A stretch of 64,000 nt of DNA, taken from Bretschneidera sinensis. Its lineage: Eukaryota > Streptophyta > Magnoliopsida > Brassicales > Akaniaceae. The position numbers were made by a program, and so were the translations under genes. Location: assembly GCA_023935145.1 (NCBI GenBank), contig CM043700.1, forward strand, positions 106,146,400-106,210,399, in the 5' to 3' direction. Below the pieces are notes generated by a model. The model worked only from the letters and a program-made list of their open reading frames with translations. It was not told the origin of the DNA and ran no database searches. Positions within the stretch are counted from its first letter, which is position 1, and every line of letters begins with the position of its first letter. Shown here one piece after another: positions 1-9,697 of this stretch.

Positions 1-30
1 CTTTGAGAATTACAAAATGAAAGGTTTAAA

Positions 31-790
31 TGGATTTGGGGTGTTAAAACCATGCCTAAAATTAAATGTTTTCTTTAATATTGTAACCTCAATAAACTTC
101 CTTGCAAAAGCTCCCATTTTAAAAGGAAAATTGTGTTGGATGAGCTTTTCCCTCTATGTTGGGAAGATATTGAAGATTCAAACCATGTTTGAGAACCTGT
201 AAAATTGCAAGACAATTTTGGTGGCAGTTCTCTTTTCCTTTCAAATTGAATACATTTTTCCATACATCTTTGTGTGATTGGTTGCGTATGAATTTCAAGT
301 TTCATAAACTTATGGCTATTGGTATTCCTTGGTGTAGTATGTTTCCTTTTCTGCTTTGATTCCTATGGTTACAACGAAATGTTGTTGTCTTTAATGTGAA
401 ATAGACCTTCCCCTGTTCCTTACCCCATTGCCTTAAGCTTGCTTCTAATTTTTACCATGTTAATTCCCTAAACAACATAAACTTTATAGCTTAGTTATGG
501 TTAAATGGAATTCACCCTTCTTGGCTTGTGGAAGTTGAACACAAATGTTCTTCATTGGGGAACCTGAGAATTGTTGGGGCTGGAGGCCTCATTAGAGACT
601 CTAATGGTTAGTGGATTGTGGTTTTCCATCAGACTACCACAAAAGAGTTTACCCTTTCTTTTGCCACGACTATGCACACCTAAACCAGTATAGAAACCTA
701 ACTTCAACCAAACTCTCTCCACCATGCCACATCTCCAAATTGAGCTTAAGACCCTTCATACAATGACCATTAAGCTTTTAAAAAACTAAC
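31..790 (+). pseudogene. LINE-type RT zinc-binding region and RNase H relic
   Basis: This is decayed coding sequence with no usable start. Translating from base 31 gives WIWGVKTMPKIKCFL, a stop, then CNLNKLP, and later PLCWEDIEDSNHV. That is the plant zf-RVT pattern (W..PKIK.FLW, then C..C and H) found after the reverse transcriptase of LINEs. From 246 the reading is SLCDWLRMNF, then IPWCSMFPFLL, a stop, FLWLQRNVVVF, the usual linker. From about 556 it reads GNLRIVGAGGLIRDSNG, a stop, WIVVFH, which matches the first strands of the LINE/plant RNase H domain. A weak RNase H-like stretch (LQIELKTLHTM) follows near 735. At least four stops and several frame changes show it is dead. The window edge cuts off the upstream part. 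A fragment of a host RNase H-like gene is less likely because the zf-RVT and RNase H parts are in tandem. Confidence 0.7.
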
Positions 791-1167
791 TATTGGTGCA
801 TATTAAGTCAAGTTGTGATTATTTTAGCATGTGATTATGGTTATCATTATTTTTTATGCATTTTATTTTGTCAATAATGAGTAATTAAGAGACAAACAAT
901 AGTCGTTGGTTATTACTGAGAGAATTTTTTATGTCTTAATTGCTTATACTTGACCACCTAATATTTTTGTTAATTATAATCATACACTGAAGGTACAAAT
1001 GAAGTCCCTAATTTATAATCATGTTACTTACTCGTTGACAAAGGTTATGTGTGCTTTTGGTCTACTAATCGAGGGGCATTATTATATGTGATATCTCATA
1101 GGGGTATTTTGATATTTGACTTGCTAATCGAGAGGCATTATTATCATTTGATATTTATTACCAAAAT
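791..1167. other. AT-rich spacer with a 59-bp-spaced direct repeat
   Basis: There is no coding potential. A block of about 21 bp (CTAATCGAGRGGCATTATTA) occurs at 1065 and again at 1124. The spacer ends where the chromovirus LTR begins at 1168. Confidence 0.5.
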
Positions 1168-1508
1168 TGTAATGACCCATCCCGGGTTGGCCACCTCCAA
1201 GACGGTGTTGTCACATTTTGAAAATCCAGCACGACACATATATGCAACAATAAAAATAATACCAACAGAAATTTTTACATCAATCTTCAACCCTCAACAG
1301 GGGAGATACATCATTCTGATATTGACTTAAACATTATATACAATATAATATGCATGAATATTTACAAATAAATTTTTGTTTATTTTCTCATTAGTCTGAG
1401 GATGTGGACACGCACGTGGCTTACAGATAATGACTTCGTTTGAATCTCAACTCACCAAACTATCTGTCCAGCTTGCTACTTGAAATCATTATACAATGAG
1501 GAGTGAGT
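1168..1508 (-). repeat. Element G 3' LTR, outer part
   Basis: Starts TGTAATGACCCATCCCGGG and aligns with 23005 onward. The alignment breaks at 1508, where element A is inserted, and resumes at 8742. The last five bases (tgagt, 1504-1508) are the target duplicated by A. Confidence 0.9.
1504..1508 (+). repeat. Target-site duplication of element A, left copy
   Basis: tgagt directly before the LTR of A; the same five bases follow the right LTR at 8737-8741. Removing A plus one copy restores sequence collinear with the other G LTR at about 23330. Confidence 0.93.
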
Positions 1509-1673
1509 TGATGAGTCTTAAATATTGCATATTTTAGACCCTTAACTTATATTTGTTATGCTCTTAGTTAGTAGTATTTTACTTTATTTTACGTCTTTCT
1601 TGTGTTTTTTGTATTTTTACAGGTTTGTGGAGAAAATAAAGCATTTCAGGAGATGTGAAGCTTCTGGAGACAT

Positions 1674-1865
1674 TGCGATCGATCGCACGAGATATGTGAT
1701 CGAGCGCACCTGCCTACGAACGAGCGCATGGTCAACATCTCACATCGAAATATTTGAAGTTCATTGCATCTGCGATCGATCGTAGCAGACATGCGATCGA
1801 GCACACATGAGATCGTGCGCACAAGACATGCGATCGATCGCACCATACTGCGATCGAGCGCACAC
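1674..1865 (+). promoter_or_regulatory. GATCGATCGC/GATCGAGCGCAC array in U3 of A
   Basis: About eight related units: TGCGATCGATCGCAC, TGATCGAGCGCACC, CGAACGAGCGCAT, TGCGATCGATCGTAG, TGCGATCGAGCACAC, GATCGTGCGCAC, TGCGATCGATCGCAC and TGCGATCGAGCGCAC. The cluster ends about 50 bp before the TATA-like box. The base composition is sharply CpG-rich against an AT-rich LTR. A regulatory role is inferred from position only. Confidence 0.55.
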
Positions 1866-1915
1866 GGGCAGTATCCCACATCGAATCTGCAACCTATATT
1901 GCTCCGGGTCTTCCC

Positions 1916-1924
1916 CTATATAAA
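1916..1924 (+). promoter_or_regulatory. TATA-like box, element A 5' LTR
   Basis: CTATATAAA preceded by a C-rich stretch. The same sequence is present in the 3' LTR at about 7899. Confidence 0.5.
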
Positions 1925-2760
1925 CACCATTTGGCTTCATAATTCAGTGTACAATTCTTGAGCCACTTTGGTGTTTACTGGTGGACGTCCGCCAACATTC
2001 TGGTGGATCCCGAAGGCATTGCTGCCACGAGGGGAAGCGCCGCCCGTCAGCGAGTAGAATTTCTCCCATGTAAAGTTTTTTATTTATTTCTTTATATTCA
2101 GTTGTTTTAGTTTAAATGTTTAGCACTTTTTATTATAGTTTTATAGTTATGAGTGGCTAGACTCTTCAGCTAAGGTTGAAGATGAAGTCCCGCCGTTGTT
2201 TGGCGTAGTAGTTCAGATTTGCTTGTACAAATCTGACAATTTTTAGTATAAATGTTCTGTAGTATAAATGTTCTGTCAATTATTTGAGTTAATCTTATAA
2301 TTGATTGAGTTTAAATTGTCTGTTGGATTTTCTTTGTGTTTCATCTGATGGATACATTAAATGCTTTTCGATTAAATTGGATTCCCTTTGTGATTTGTTA
2401 AGAGCGGATACATTGGGTGCTTTGGGTTTAGTTGGGATATTCTTTGTTTTTTGTCTTATAGTTGGATTCATGGAATGTTTTGATAGACTATATTTTTAGA
2501 ACATGTATGCTTAACTTCGGTGGGGTAGATTCGGAAACCTTAGTGCTTTTTATTATTAGTTTTAAAATCAACTTAGTTTAGTTTTAATTTATTTTGCAAT
2601 ATCATTCTGAAATTTAGAACTAGGTTACGATAAAGTTAGTTTAGATTAAAAATATATTTTCACAACACAATTCCTTGTGGATTCGACCTCGCACTTGCAC
2701 AACGCTATATTGCAAACGACTCGTGCGCTTGCGAGTAATTTAAAACTCACAACAAGTTTT

Positions 2761-2778
2761 TGACGCCGTTGCCGGGGA
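2761..2778 (+). other. Primer-binding site of A (tRNA-Asp type)
   Basis: TGACGCCGTTGCCGGGGA lies 6 bp inside the LTR and is complementary, with one mismatch, to the 3' end of plant tRNA-Asp(GUC). This is the primer used by the Athila group. Confidence 0.8.
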
Positions 2779-2932
2779 GTTGTTTGGTTTGTGAAAATTT
2801 TTGGTCTGAATTAATTTTATTTTTCTACTAGTTAGTTAGCAATTTAAAAAAAAATTAATTAAATTTTTTTTTGAGTTTTGCTTTATTCTGTTGCTTCTGC
2901 TGGTTAGTATCTCATTATTTTTCTGTTGGTGT

Positions 2933-4575
2933 ATGCTTGGTCGGAGATCCTTGAACTTAGATTTGACACATTTAGATCCCGACTTAGAAAGAACTCTTAG
3001 GAGGCAGAAGAGAGCACTAGTTGAGAGAGAGACTGTTGAGATGGGAGAAAATTTTAATCATCCTGAACATGTAGAGCAACCTAGAGCTTGGAACGTGGAC
3101 TCCACTACATCCCTTAGGGATTTGTTCGCACCCGTTGCGACTAACTCATCTTCCTGCATAGTGTTGCCACCAAGAAATGCCACACACTTTGATTTGAAGC
3201 CACATGTTATCCAACTCCTACCCTCATTCCATGGCTTAGATCTTGAAAATCTTTATAGTCATGTGAAGAAGTTCAAAGACATTTGTGCTACATTCAAATT
3301 CCAGAACTTCTCTAAGGAGTCAGTCCATCTTCGACTCTTCCCTTTCTCCCTTCACGATAGAGCTAGGGCGTGGTTGGACTCTAACACGTCCGGGTCTATT
3401 ACATCTTGGGAAACCTGCTTAGCAAATTTTACCATAAGTTTTTCCCAATGTCTAGAGTGAATGAGTGCCGAAAGGAGATTAGCTCTTTCACTCAGGACGA
3501 GGATGAGAAGTTCTCTGAAAGCTGGGAGCGCTTTAAAGAGTTACTGATCAGATGCCCTCCACATGGATATGAGAAGTGGAGACTCATTCAATTCTTCTAC
3601 CAAGGGTTGACTCAACCCAACCGTAGCATGATCGAGTCTATGAATGGGGGGGCATTCTTAAGTCTGACAAGAGACGAAGCATACATGGCATTGGACAAGT
3701 TATCCGACAACTCACAGCAGTGGGATTTTTCAAGCTGTCGAGATAAGTCAATTCGTGCTCCTAAGAGGGGAGGCATCTATAAGGTCAGGGAGGACGCTGA
3801 TTTAAGGATAAAGTTAGATGCCCTCACCAAGAAGATTGACGCTCTCACTGTGAGCCAATCCTTCAATGCTGCCAACACATTCAATGTTGAAAGCTGTTCC
3901 ATCTGTGCTAGTCCTATGCATCTAGCACAAAATTTCCCATCAATGCCGGCTTGTGCCGAGTATCCTCTGGAACAAGTAAATGCTTTCAATGACTTTCAAA
4001 GGCAATCAAATGGATAGTACTCCGAGACGTACAATCCAGGGTGGCGGAACCACCCAAATTTTTTATGGAGGCAGAACCAACCAATGAATCAGGGAGGAGC
4101 CCTTATCATGCTCAAAATCAATATCCTCCTGGATTTGCCCCACAAATTCCTAATCATGGTCGTTCTGCCCATCCAGCACCTTCACCTGCTTACCACGCAC
4201 CCACTCAAACACCAGCACCAGTTTCACAGTCACTAGAGGACACCCTTAAGGAGTTCATGAAGGCGACTAGCTAAAATATGAGTGATGTGAGGAGTGCAAC
4301 AGTGGTAAACACTCAAGCAATTGCCAAGCTGGAGAGTCAAATAGGGCAAATTGCAAGTCACTTGGGTGAGAAAGAGAAGGGAAAGTTCCCCAGTCAACCC
4401 GTGCCCAACCCGAAAGGACAATTTATGGTTGAGAGTTCATCAACTCCTACGCACGGGGAGGAACAAGTACAGTCGATTGTAACACTGAGGTCTGGGAGAC
4501 AAGTGGACAATCGAGTGGAAGAGAGCACTGCTATGCAGCAGGGCAAGGGAGTGGCAACACAGAGAAGAGAGATGC
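2933..4575 (+). pseudogene. gag: Element A gag, frameshifted
   Basis: The likely start is the ATG at 2933 (MLGRRSLNLD), shared with element C; the 14 codons upstream are open but hydrophobic and probably not used. Capsid-like sequence (DLFAPVATNSSS, then LENLYSHVKKFKDICATF, then HDRARAWLDS) runs to about 3415. There a single-base deletion relative to C moves the frame to FPMSRVNECRKEIS. A zinc knuckle follows at about 3895, CSICASPMHLAQNF, with the last Cys replaced by Phe, so the CCHC box is lost. A stop at 4015 and further frame changes near 4030 and 4275 break the proline-rich C-terminus. The product would have been the nucleocapsid precursor of a virus-like particle; no functional protein is possible here. 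Confidence 0.85.
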
Positions 4576-5986
4576 TGAGCCATCTACAGCCACACTTATT
4601 GAGAAAAACCCTCCTAGGTCGTTTATACCTAGAGTGCCTTACCCCGAGAGATTACAGGCGCCCAAGAAAGGAGGGAAGTATGAGGAAATTCTGGAGGTAT
4701 TCAAGCATGTCAAAATCAATATCCCATTTTTGGATGCCATCCATCAAGTGCCATCATATGCCAAGTTTTTAAAGGACTTGGTCACTATCAAGAGGAGGAT
4801 GAATGTCCCAAAAAAGGCATTTTTGACCGAGCAGGTCAGTTTAATCCTGCAGTGCAAGCTACCCATCAAGTATAAAGACCTGGGGTGTCCTACCATCTCT
4901 TGCACGATAGGAGTCAACCACATTGAGAGGGCCCTCTTGGATCTAGGGGCGAGTGTGAATCTTCTACCCTACTCAATTCATTTACAGTTGGGGTTAGGAG
5001 AATTGAAGCCCACATCCACTACGCTTCAATTGGCTGACAGGTCAGTGAAAAGACCACGGGGAATAGTTGAGGACGTTTTGATAAAAGTGGATAAGTTTTA
5101 TTTCCCTGTGGATTTTATTGTGCTTGACACAGAGCCAGTTCAGAATGTAGGGATTCAAATACTGGTTATTCTAGGGCGACCATTCTTAGCCACGGCTAAC
5201 GCCCTGATAAATTGTAGGACAGGGGTGATGAAGATCTCCTTCGGAAATATGACAGTGGAGTTGAATATTTTTGATATCACTAGGCAACCACATGAATATG
5301 ATGAAGTGAGAAATGTATGCTTGATAGAGGAGATTCTTGAGGAGACTGTGAATGAATCAAGCACTGAGGACCCCCTAGAGGCATGTTTTGCTCAATTTGG
5401 AGAAGATATGGATTTAGATAAATTACTTGAGCAAGTGAATGCCATTTTGGAGTCTCCTCCTCGGGAGAGCAATAGGACGGAGGAGATTGTGGATGACTCC
5501 CGCACTGAGGACCCCCTAGAGGCATGCTTTGCTCAATTTGGAGATGATATGGATTTAGATAAATTACTTGAGCAAGCGAATGTCATTTTAGAGTCTCCTC
5601 CTCGGAAGAGCAATAAGACGGAGGAGACTGCCGCACCTGAAACCCCCAAGAAGGAACTTAAGCCTTTACAAGATAATCTTAAGTATAAGTTCCTAGGTTC
5701 AGTCGATAGTTTGCCTGTGATTATACCTTCAGATCTGGGTGATGCTCTAGAGGAGAAATTATTGGATATCTTAAGAGAGCATAAGGAAGCTATAGGCTGG
5801 ACCATTGAGGACATCAAGGGGATCAGCCCCTCGGTGGTGACGTACAGGATACATTTAGAGGAGGATGCTGAGTCATCGAGGGAGCCACAAAGAAGGCTCA
5901 ACCCTGCTATGCAAGAGGTTGTGAGGGCAGAAGATATTAAGCTGTTAGAGGCAGGGATCATTTATCCCATCTCTGATAGCAAGTAG
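4576..5986 (+). pseudogene. pro: Element A protease and pol linker (Athila-type)
   Basis: The frame is open from 4634 to 5986 (450 codons from the first Met), continuing gag after a frameshift near 4575. Residues 101-113 read LLDLGASVNLLPY, the Athila-group aspartic protease active site with DLGA in place of D-T/S-G-A. ILGRPF at 179-184 is the retropepsin flap/helix region. Residues 241-287 and 288-334 are a tandem 47-aa acidic repeat containing TEDPLEACFAQFG and MDLDKLLEQ. After residue 380 the polymerase lead-in appears (HKEAIGWTIEDIKGISPS). The ORF ends in TAG exactly where the RT N-terminus expects Trp (ISDSK, stop, VSQIHVVPK). It is the best-kept part of element A, but the reading frame is no longer joined to gag. 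Confidence 0.85.
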
Positions 5987-6190
5987 GTGAGCCAGATTCA
6001 TGTTGTGCCCAAACGTGCTGAATTAACAGTAGTGCAGCATAAGGACGACGAGTTGATTCCAACTCGAGTGCAGTCAAGATGGAGAAAGTGTCTAGACTAC
6101 CGTAAATTGAATGCTGCCACTAGGCCTGATCATTTTTCATTCCCATTTATTGATCAGATAGTGGAGCACTTAGTTGGGCATGTTTACTAA
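5987..6190 (+). pseudogene. Element A reverse transcriptase N-terminal remnant
   Basis: After the TAG at 5984 the frame continues VSQIHVVPKRAELTVV, then CLDYRKLNAATRPDHF, then FIDQIVEHLVGH. These are RT fingers-region motifs of gypsy elements (normally W-V-S-P-V, CIDYRKLN, PFIDQMLERLAGH). It stops at VY and runs straight into the conserved noncoding block at 6197; the palm with FVDD, the thumb, RNase H and integrase are absent. Element C breaks at the same residue. Confidence 0.85.
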
Positions 6191-6196
6191 TGTTGG

Positions 6197-6245
6197 GTCT
6201 AGCTGAAGACGTTAAACTTAGCGCTCATGGGAGGCACCCCACAGC
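6197..6245 (+). other. 49-bp conserved block at the start of the noncoding tail (A)
   Basis: The core GAAGAYGTTAAACTTAGCGC is followed by TCATGGGAGGCACCCC. The same 49-bp length and nearly the same sequence occur in B (16592), C (38842) and D (52722, minus). The TGGG..CCCC part could form a small hairpin in A and D. Similar GCGCT..GGGAGGCAACCC strings are, from memory, common in plant Athila elements. Confidence 0.6.
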
Positions 6246-7460
6246 TTATCTTTTCTTTTATTTATTTATTATTTCGCATTTTTATGATTAATGTTTGTTT
6301 ACAGTATTTTTTTTGTTTTCCAGTTTTCATTTTTCAGGGACAAAGCGTACTTCAATTCAAGTTTGGGGGTATGCTATGAGCCATACCAGTCCAGATAGTT
6401 CTCCATATCTCAGGTCAGCTCTTTCCATATTAGTCACACATTGGGGTCAATGTGTAATTTAAGTTTGGGGGTATGGGAGACACATCACACACTTTGTCCT
6501 AATTTGTTGTCTTTTCGTCATAGAGATAAATGCATGCTCATGTTATCGTGAAATTTTGGTTGATCTAAACATTTTCTATGATGTGATGTCATTGGTGAGC
6601 TTAACATTTTGAACACATGATCTGGTGATAAGTTTTTAAAATTTAGTTACTTACTTTAGGCATTTTGAGAATTCACATGTTTGATCTAATCTAACACGAG
6701 CACATTAGCACAAATTATGTGAGGTATGACACATGATTTTAATGTGTATTTTTCCTTATCTTAACTGAAATTGGATGACTTGTTGGATGAACACTTGGGC
6801 ATAAAGAAAGAAAAAAAAAATTAATTACTACAACTTTCCGCTTAGTAACTGGACCTCTTGCCTTAGTAAGTAGTGAGTGTTCACATCAAAAGGTGGAATT
6901 TTGCTTGGTAGTATTAAGGTCGATTTATTTTCGTAGCCTTTTTGACTCGAGTTAGTAAGTCCTTAGGGGTGTCTGTACACCTAATGCCCTAAAACCATCT
7001 GGTTTGGGAGTCATTGACTCAACACTCGCTACATAGGTCAATTAGAAAGCTTAAGGGAACTAAACATAGTCGTGCCTTATTATTGTTAAAAAAATAAAAA
7101 GAAAAAAGAATAAAATAAAAACTATGCCTTTTCGTTCATTTTTGATGGGAAATTCGGTGAATCTTGAGACATGGAGACCTTACACATTAGAGTTACTTGG
7201 AAGCTTCATTTTTATATGCTAATTCACCTTACACTGATTCAAGCTTGTGATGCCTTATCCTGCCTTTTGTAAGTAATTAGATTTGAACATTTCTATTCAT
7301 TGCGAAGATGGGTTTACCTTTTTAAGCTTGCTTATGAATAAATATCATGGTGATGTGTGCTCCTTAAATTTTTGGATACCATGAGTGATAACTTTATCTT
7401 TATGTTCTTTGTTTTTCATTGAGTCTTTTATTTTGTTTTGCTAAGGGACTAGCAAAATAT
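6246..7460 (+). other. Noncoding 3' region of element A
   Basis: No frame is conserved with B, C or D, although the DNA is. It contains two extra polypurine-like copies of AAGTTTGGGGGTA (6359 and 6461). It also has a conserved stretch around 6920-7060 (TACTCGAGTTAGTAAGTC; ACACTCGCTACAT) that element B carries twice. This is where Athila elements carry their envelope-like region, but no env-like ORF is visible. Confidence 0.5.
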
Positions 7461-7473
7461 AAGTTTGGGGGTA
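7461..7473 (+). other. Polypurine tract of A
   Basis: AAGTTTGGGGGTA lies two bases before the 3' LTR. Confidence 0.75.
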
Positions 7474-7475
7474 TT

Positions 7476-8736
7476 TGATGAGTCTTAAATATTGCATATT
7501 TTAGACCCTTAACTTATATTTGTTATGCTCTTAGTTAGTAGTATTTCACTTTATTTTACGTCTTTCTTGTGTTTTGTATATTTTTACAGGTTTGTGGAGA
7601 AAATAAAGCATTTCAGGAGATGTGAAGCTTCTGGAGATATTGCGATCGATCGCACGAGATATGTGATCGAGCGCACCTGCCTACGAACGAGTGCATGGTC
7701 AACATCCCACATCGAAATATTTGAAGTTCAGTGCATCTGCGATCGATCGTAGCAGACATGCGATCGAGCGCACATGAGATCATGCGCACAAGACATGCGA
7801 TCGATCGTACCTGCGATCGATCGCACCACACTGCGATCGAGCGCACACTGGCAGTATCCCACATCGAATCTGCAACCCATATTGCTCCGAGCCTTCCCCT
7901 ATATAAACACCATTTGGCTTCATAATTCAGTGTAAAATTCCTGAGCCACTTTGGTGTTTACCGGTGGATGTCCGCCAACATTCTGGTGGATCCCGAAGGC
8001 ATTGCTACCACGAGGGGAAGCGCCGCCCGTCAGCGAGTAGAATTTCTCCCATGTAAAGTTTTTATTTATTTCTTTATATTCAGTTGTTTTAGTTTAAATT
8101 TTTAGCACTTTTTATTATAGTTTTATAGTTATGAGTGGCTAGACTCTTCAGCTAAGGTTGAAGATGAAGCCCTGCCGTTGTTTGGCGTAGTAGTTCAGAT
8201 TTGCTTGTACAAATCTGACAATTTTTAGTATAAATGTTCTGTAGTATAAATGTTCTGTCAATTATTTTAGTTAATCTTATAATTGATTGAGTTTAAATTG
8301 TCTGTTGGATTTTCTTTGTGTTTCATCTGACGGATACATTGAATGCTTTTCGATTAAATTGGATTCCCTTTGTGATTTGTTAAGAGCGGATACATTGGGT
8401 GCTTTGGGTTTAGTTGGGATATTCTTTGTTTTTTATCTTATAGTTGGATTCATGGAATGTTTTGATAGGCTATATTTTTAGAACATGTATGCTTAACTTC
8501 GGTGGGGTGGATTCGGAAACCTTAGTGCTTTTTATTATTAGTTTTAAAATCAACTTAGTTTAGTTTTAATTTATTTTGCAATATCGTTCTGAAATTTGGA
8601 ACTAGGTTAAGATAAAGTTAGTTTAGATTAAAAATATATTTTCACAACACAATTCCCTGTGGATTCGACCTCGCACTTGCACAACACTATATTGAAAACG
8701 ACTCGTGCGCTTGCGAGCAATTTAAAACTCACAACA
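7476..8736 (+). repeat. Element A 3' LTR
   Basis: Pairs with 1509-2754. It is 15 bp longer, mainly because the CpG array (7641-7846) has one extra GATCGATCG-type unit. It ends CTCACAACA, followed by the TSD tgagt at 8737-8741. Confidence 0.92.
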
Positions 8737-8785
8737 TGAGTTTCACAAGCTCAGTAAATTAAATTTACTAGAAGTATTCGATTTT

Positions 8786-9385
8786 ATACTCCCAGTTACA
8801 TCTTATAATTCGATTACTTCTAAAAAATCTTTCGATATTCATTCATCTTTTTCCTCAAATAATTCAATAACAATATTCTGTAATCACTATTCAATTTCAT
8901 AGTTCCCCTATTACACAATATCTTCTTAAGTTACTCATCATACATATCAATCTTTCAATCATATATTTAATCATCTCTAAATCCTCAATTCAACATTATC
9001 ATTTACCTCATTATAAGGTTCACAACATATAATAACTCAGTCAAACAATTCTCATCATATCATATTTCAATATTTCTTCCTTAGCATACTCCCAGTTACA
9101 TCTTATAATTCGATTACTTCTAAAAAATCTTTCGATATTCATTCATCTTTTTCCTCAAATAATTCAATAACAATATTCTGTAATCACTATTCAATTTCAT
9201 AGTTCCCCTATTACACAATATCTTCTTAAGTTACTCATCATACATATCAATCTTTCAATCATATATTTAATCATCTCTAAATCCTCAATTCAACATTATC
9301 ATTTACCTCATTATAAGGTTCACAACATATAATAACTCAGTCAAACAATTCTCATCATATCATATTTCAATATTTCTTCCTTAGC
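8786..9385. repeat. Perfect 300-bp tandem duplication
   Basis: 8786-9085 and 9086-9385 are identical as far as I can read them base by base. The right LTR has a single copy, so the duplication arose after insertion of G and is recent. Confidence 0.92.
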
Positions 9386-9553
9386 ATATTTGTCTCTCTG
9401 TGAGTCTCATTCCTCTATCGATAAATTAACAATCATGAATAGTACTTTAATATCTTAAGCAATAACAAACAACATTTAAAGCAAATTCAATGCATGAATT
9501 TAAATGTTATTATTATTGGGAACGTCTTCCCACATGTTGACATGTTTTTATCT

Positions 9554-9697
9554 TAGACCGACTGCCTTCCCGATTCTCTCATTCTCATTTAGACCGGCTG
9601 CCTTCTCGGTTCTTTTATTCTCTTTTAGACCGGCTGTCTTCCTGGTTATTTTATTTTCATTTAGACTGGCTGCCCTCCCGGTTCTTTTATTTCATGC
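9554..9697. repeat. 36-bp minisatellite in the G LTR (4 copies)
   Basis: Units beginning TAGACCGGCTGCCTTCCCGG start at 9554, 9590, 9626 and 9662. The other LTR has three units near 23816-23925. Confidence 0.85.

Larger units (their letters stand above)
1509..2754 (+). repeat. Element A 5' LTR
   Basis: It begins TGATGAGTCTTAAATATTGC and ends AAAACTCACAACA, and pairs with 7476-8736. U3 carries a CpG-rich motif array at 1674-1865, followed by a TATA-like box at 1916. Downstream (R/U5) is a GC-richer stretch (1980-2060) with the self-complementary core GTGGACGTCCGC. The 3' end (GGATTCGACCTCGCACTTGC) is shared with the LTR of element C. Confidence 0.92.
1509..8736 (+). mobile_element. Element A: non-autonomous Athila-like LTR retrotransposon
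   Basis: A 7.2-kb element with LTRs of about 1250 bp (TGATGAGTC...CTCACAACA), perfect 5-bp TSDs (tgagt), a primer site complementary to tRNA-Asp with one mismatch, a broken gag, an Athila-type protease, only the first 70 or so codons of reverse transcriptase, a long noncoding 3' region and a polypurine tract abutting the 3' LTR. RNase H, integrase and the rest of RT are missing, so it must have moved using enzymes supplied in trans. The LTRs are very similar by eye apart from one repeat-unit difference in the GATCGATCGC array, so insertion is younger than that of G. Confidence 0.92.

Noticed and set aside
1049..1330. 93-codon plus-strand ORF
   Set aside because: It crosses the border between spacer and the G LTR (1168), so it is a chance frame.
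1674..1865. CRISPR array
   Set aside because: Units are short, palindromic and irregularly spaced without unique spacers of equal size, and the genome is plant; they belong to LTR U3 regions.
2761..2778. tRNA-Asp gene
   Set aside because: Only the 18-base complement of the tRNA 3' end is present, in the primer-site position.
6246..7460. Envelope-like gene in the tail of the Athila-like elements
   Set aside because: This is the position of the env-like ORF in Athila elements, but no frame of useful length is conserved in A, B, C or D.
7613..7864. 83-codon Cys/Arg/Ser-rich ORF (and relatives at 1646, 12193, 18088, 51058 and 57460)
   Set aside because: They are translations of the GATCGATCGC arrays in LTRs; the CDRS/ARSH repeats come from the DNA motif.
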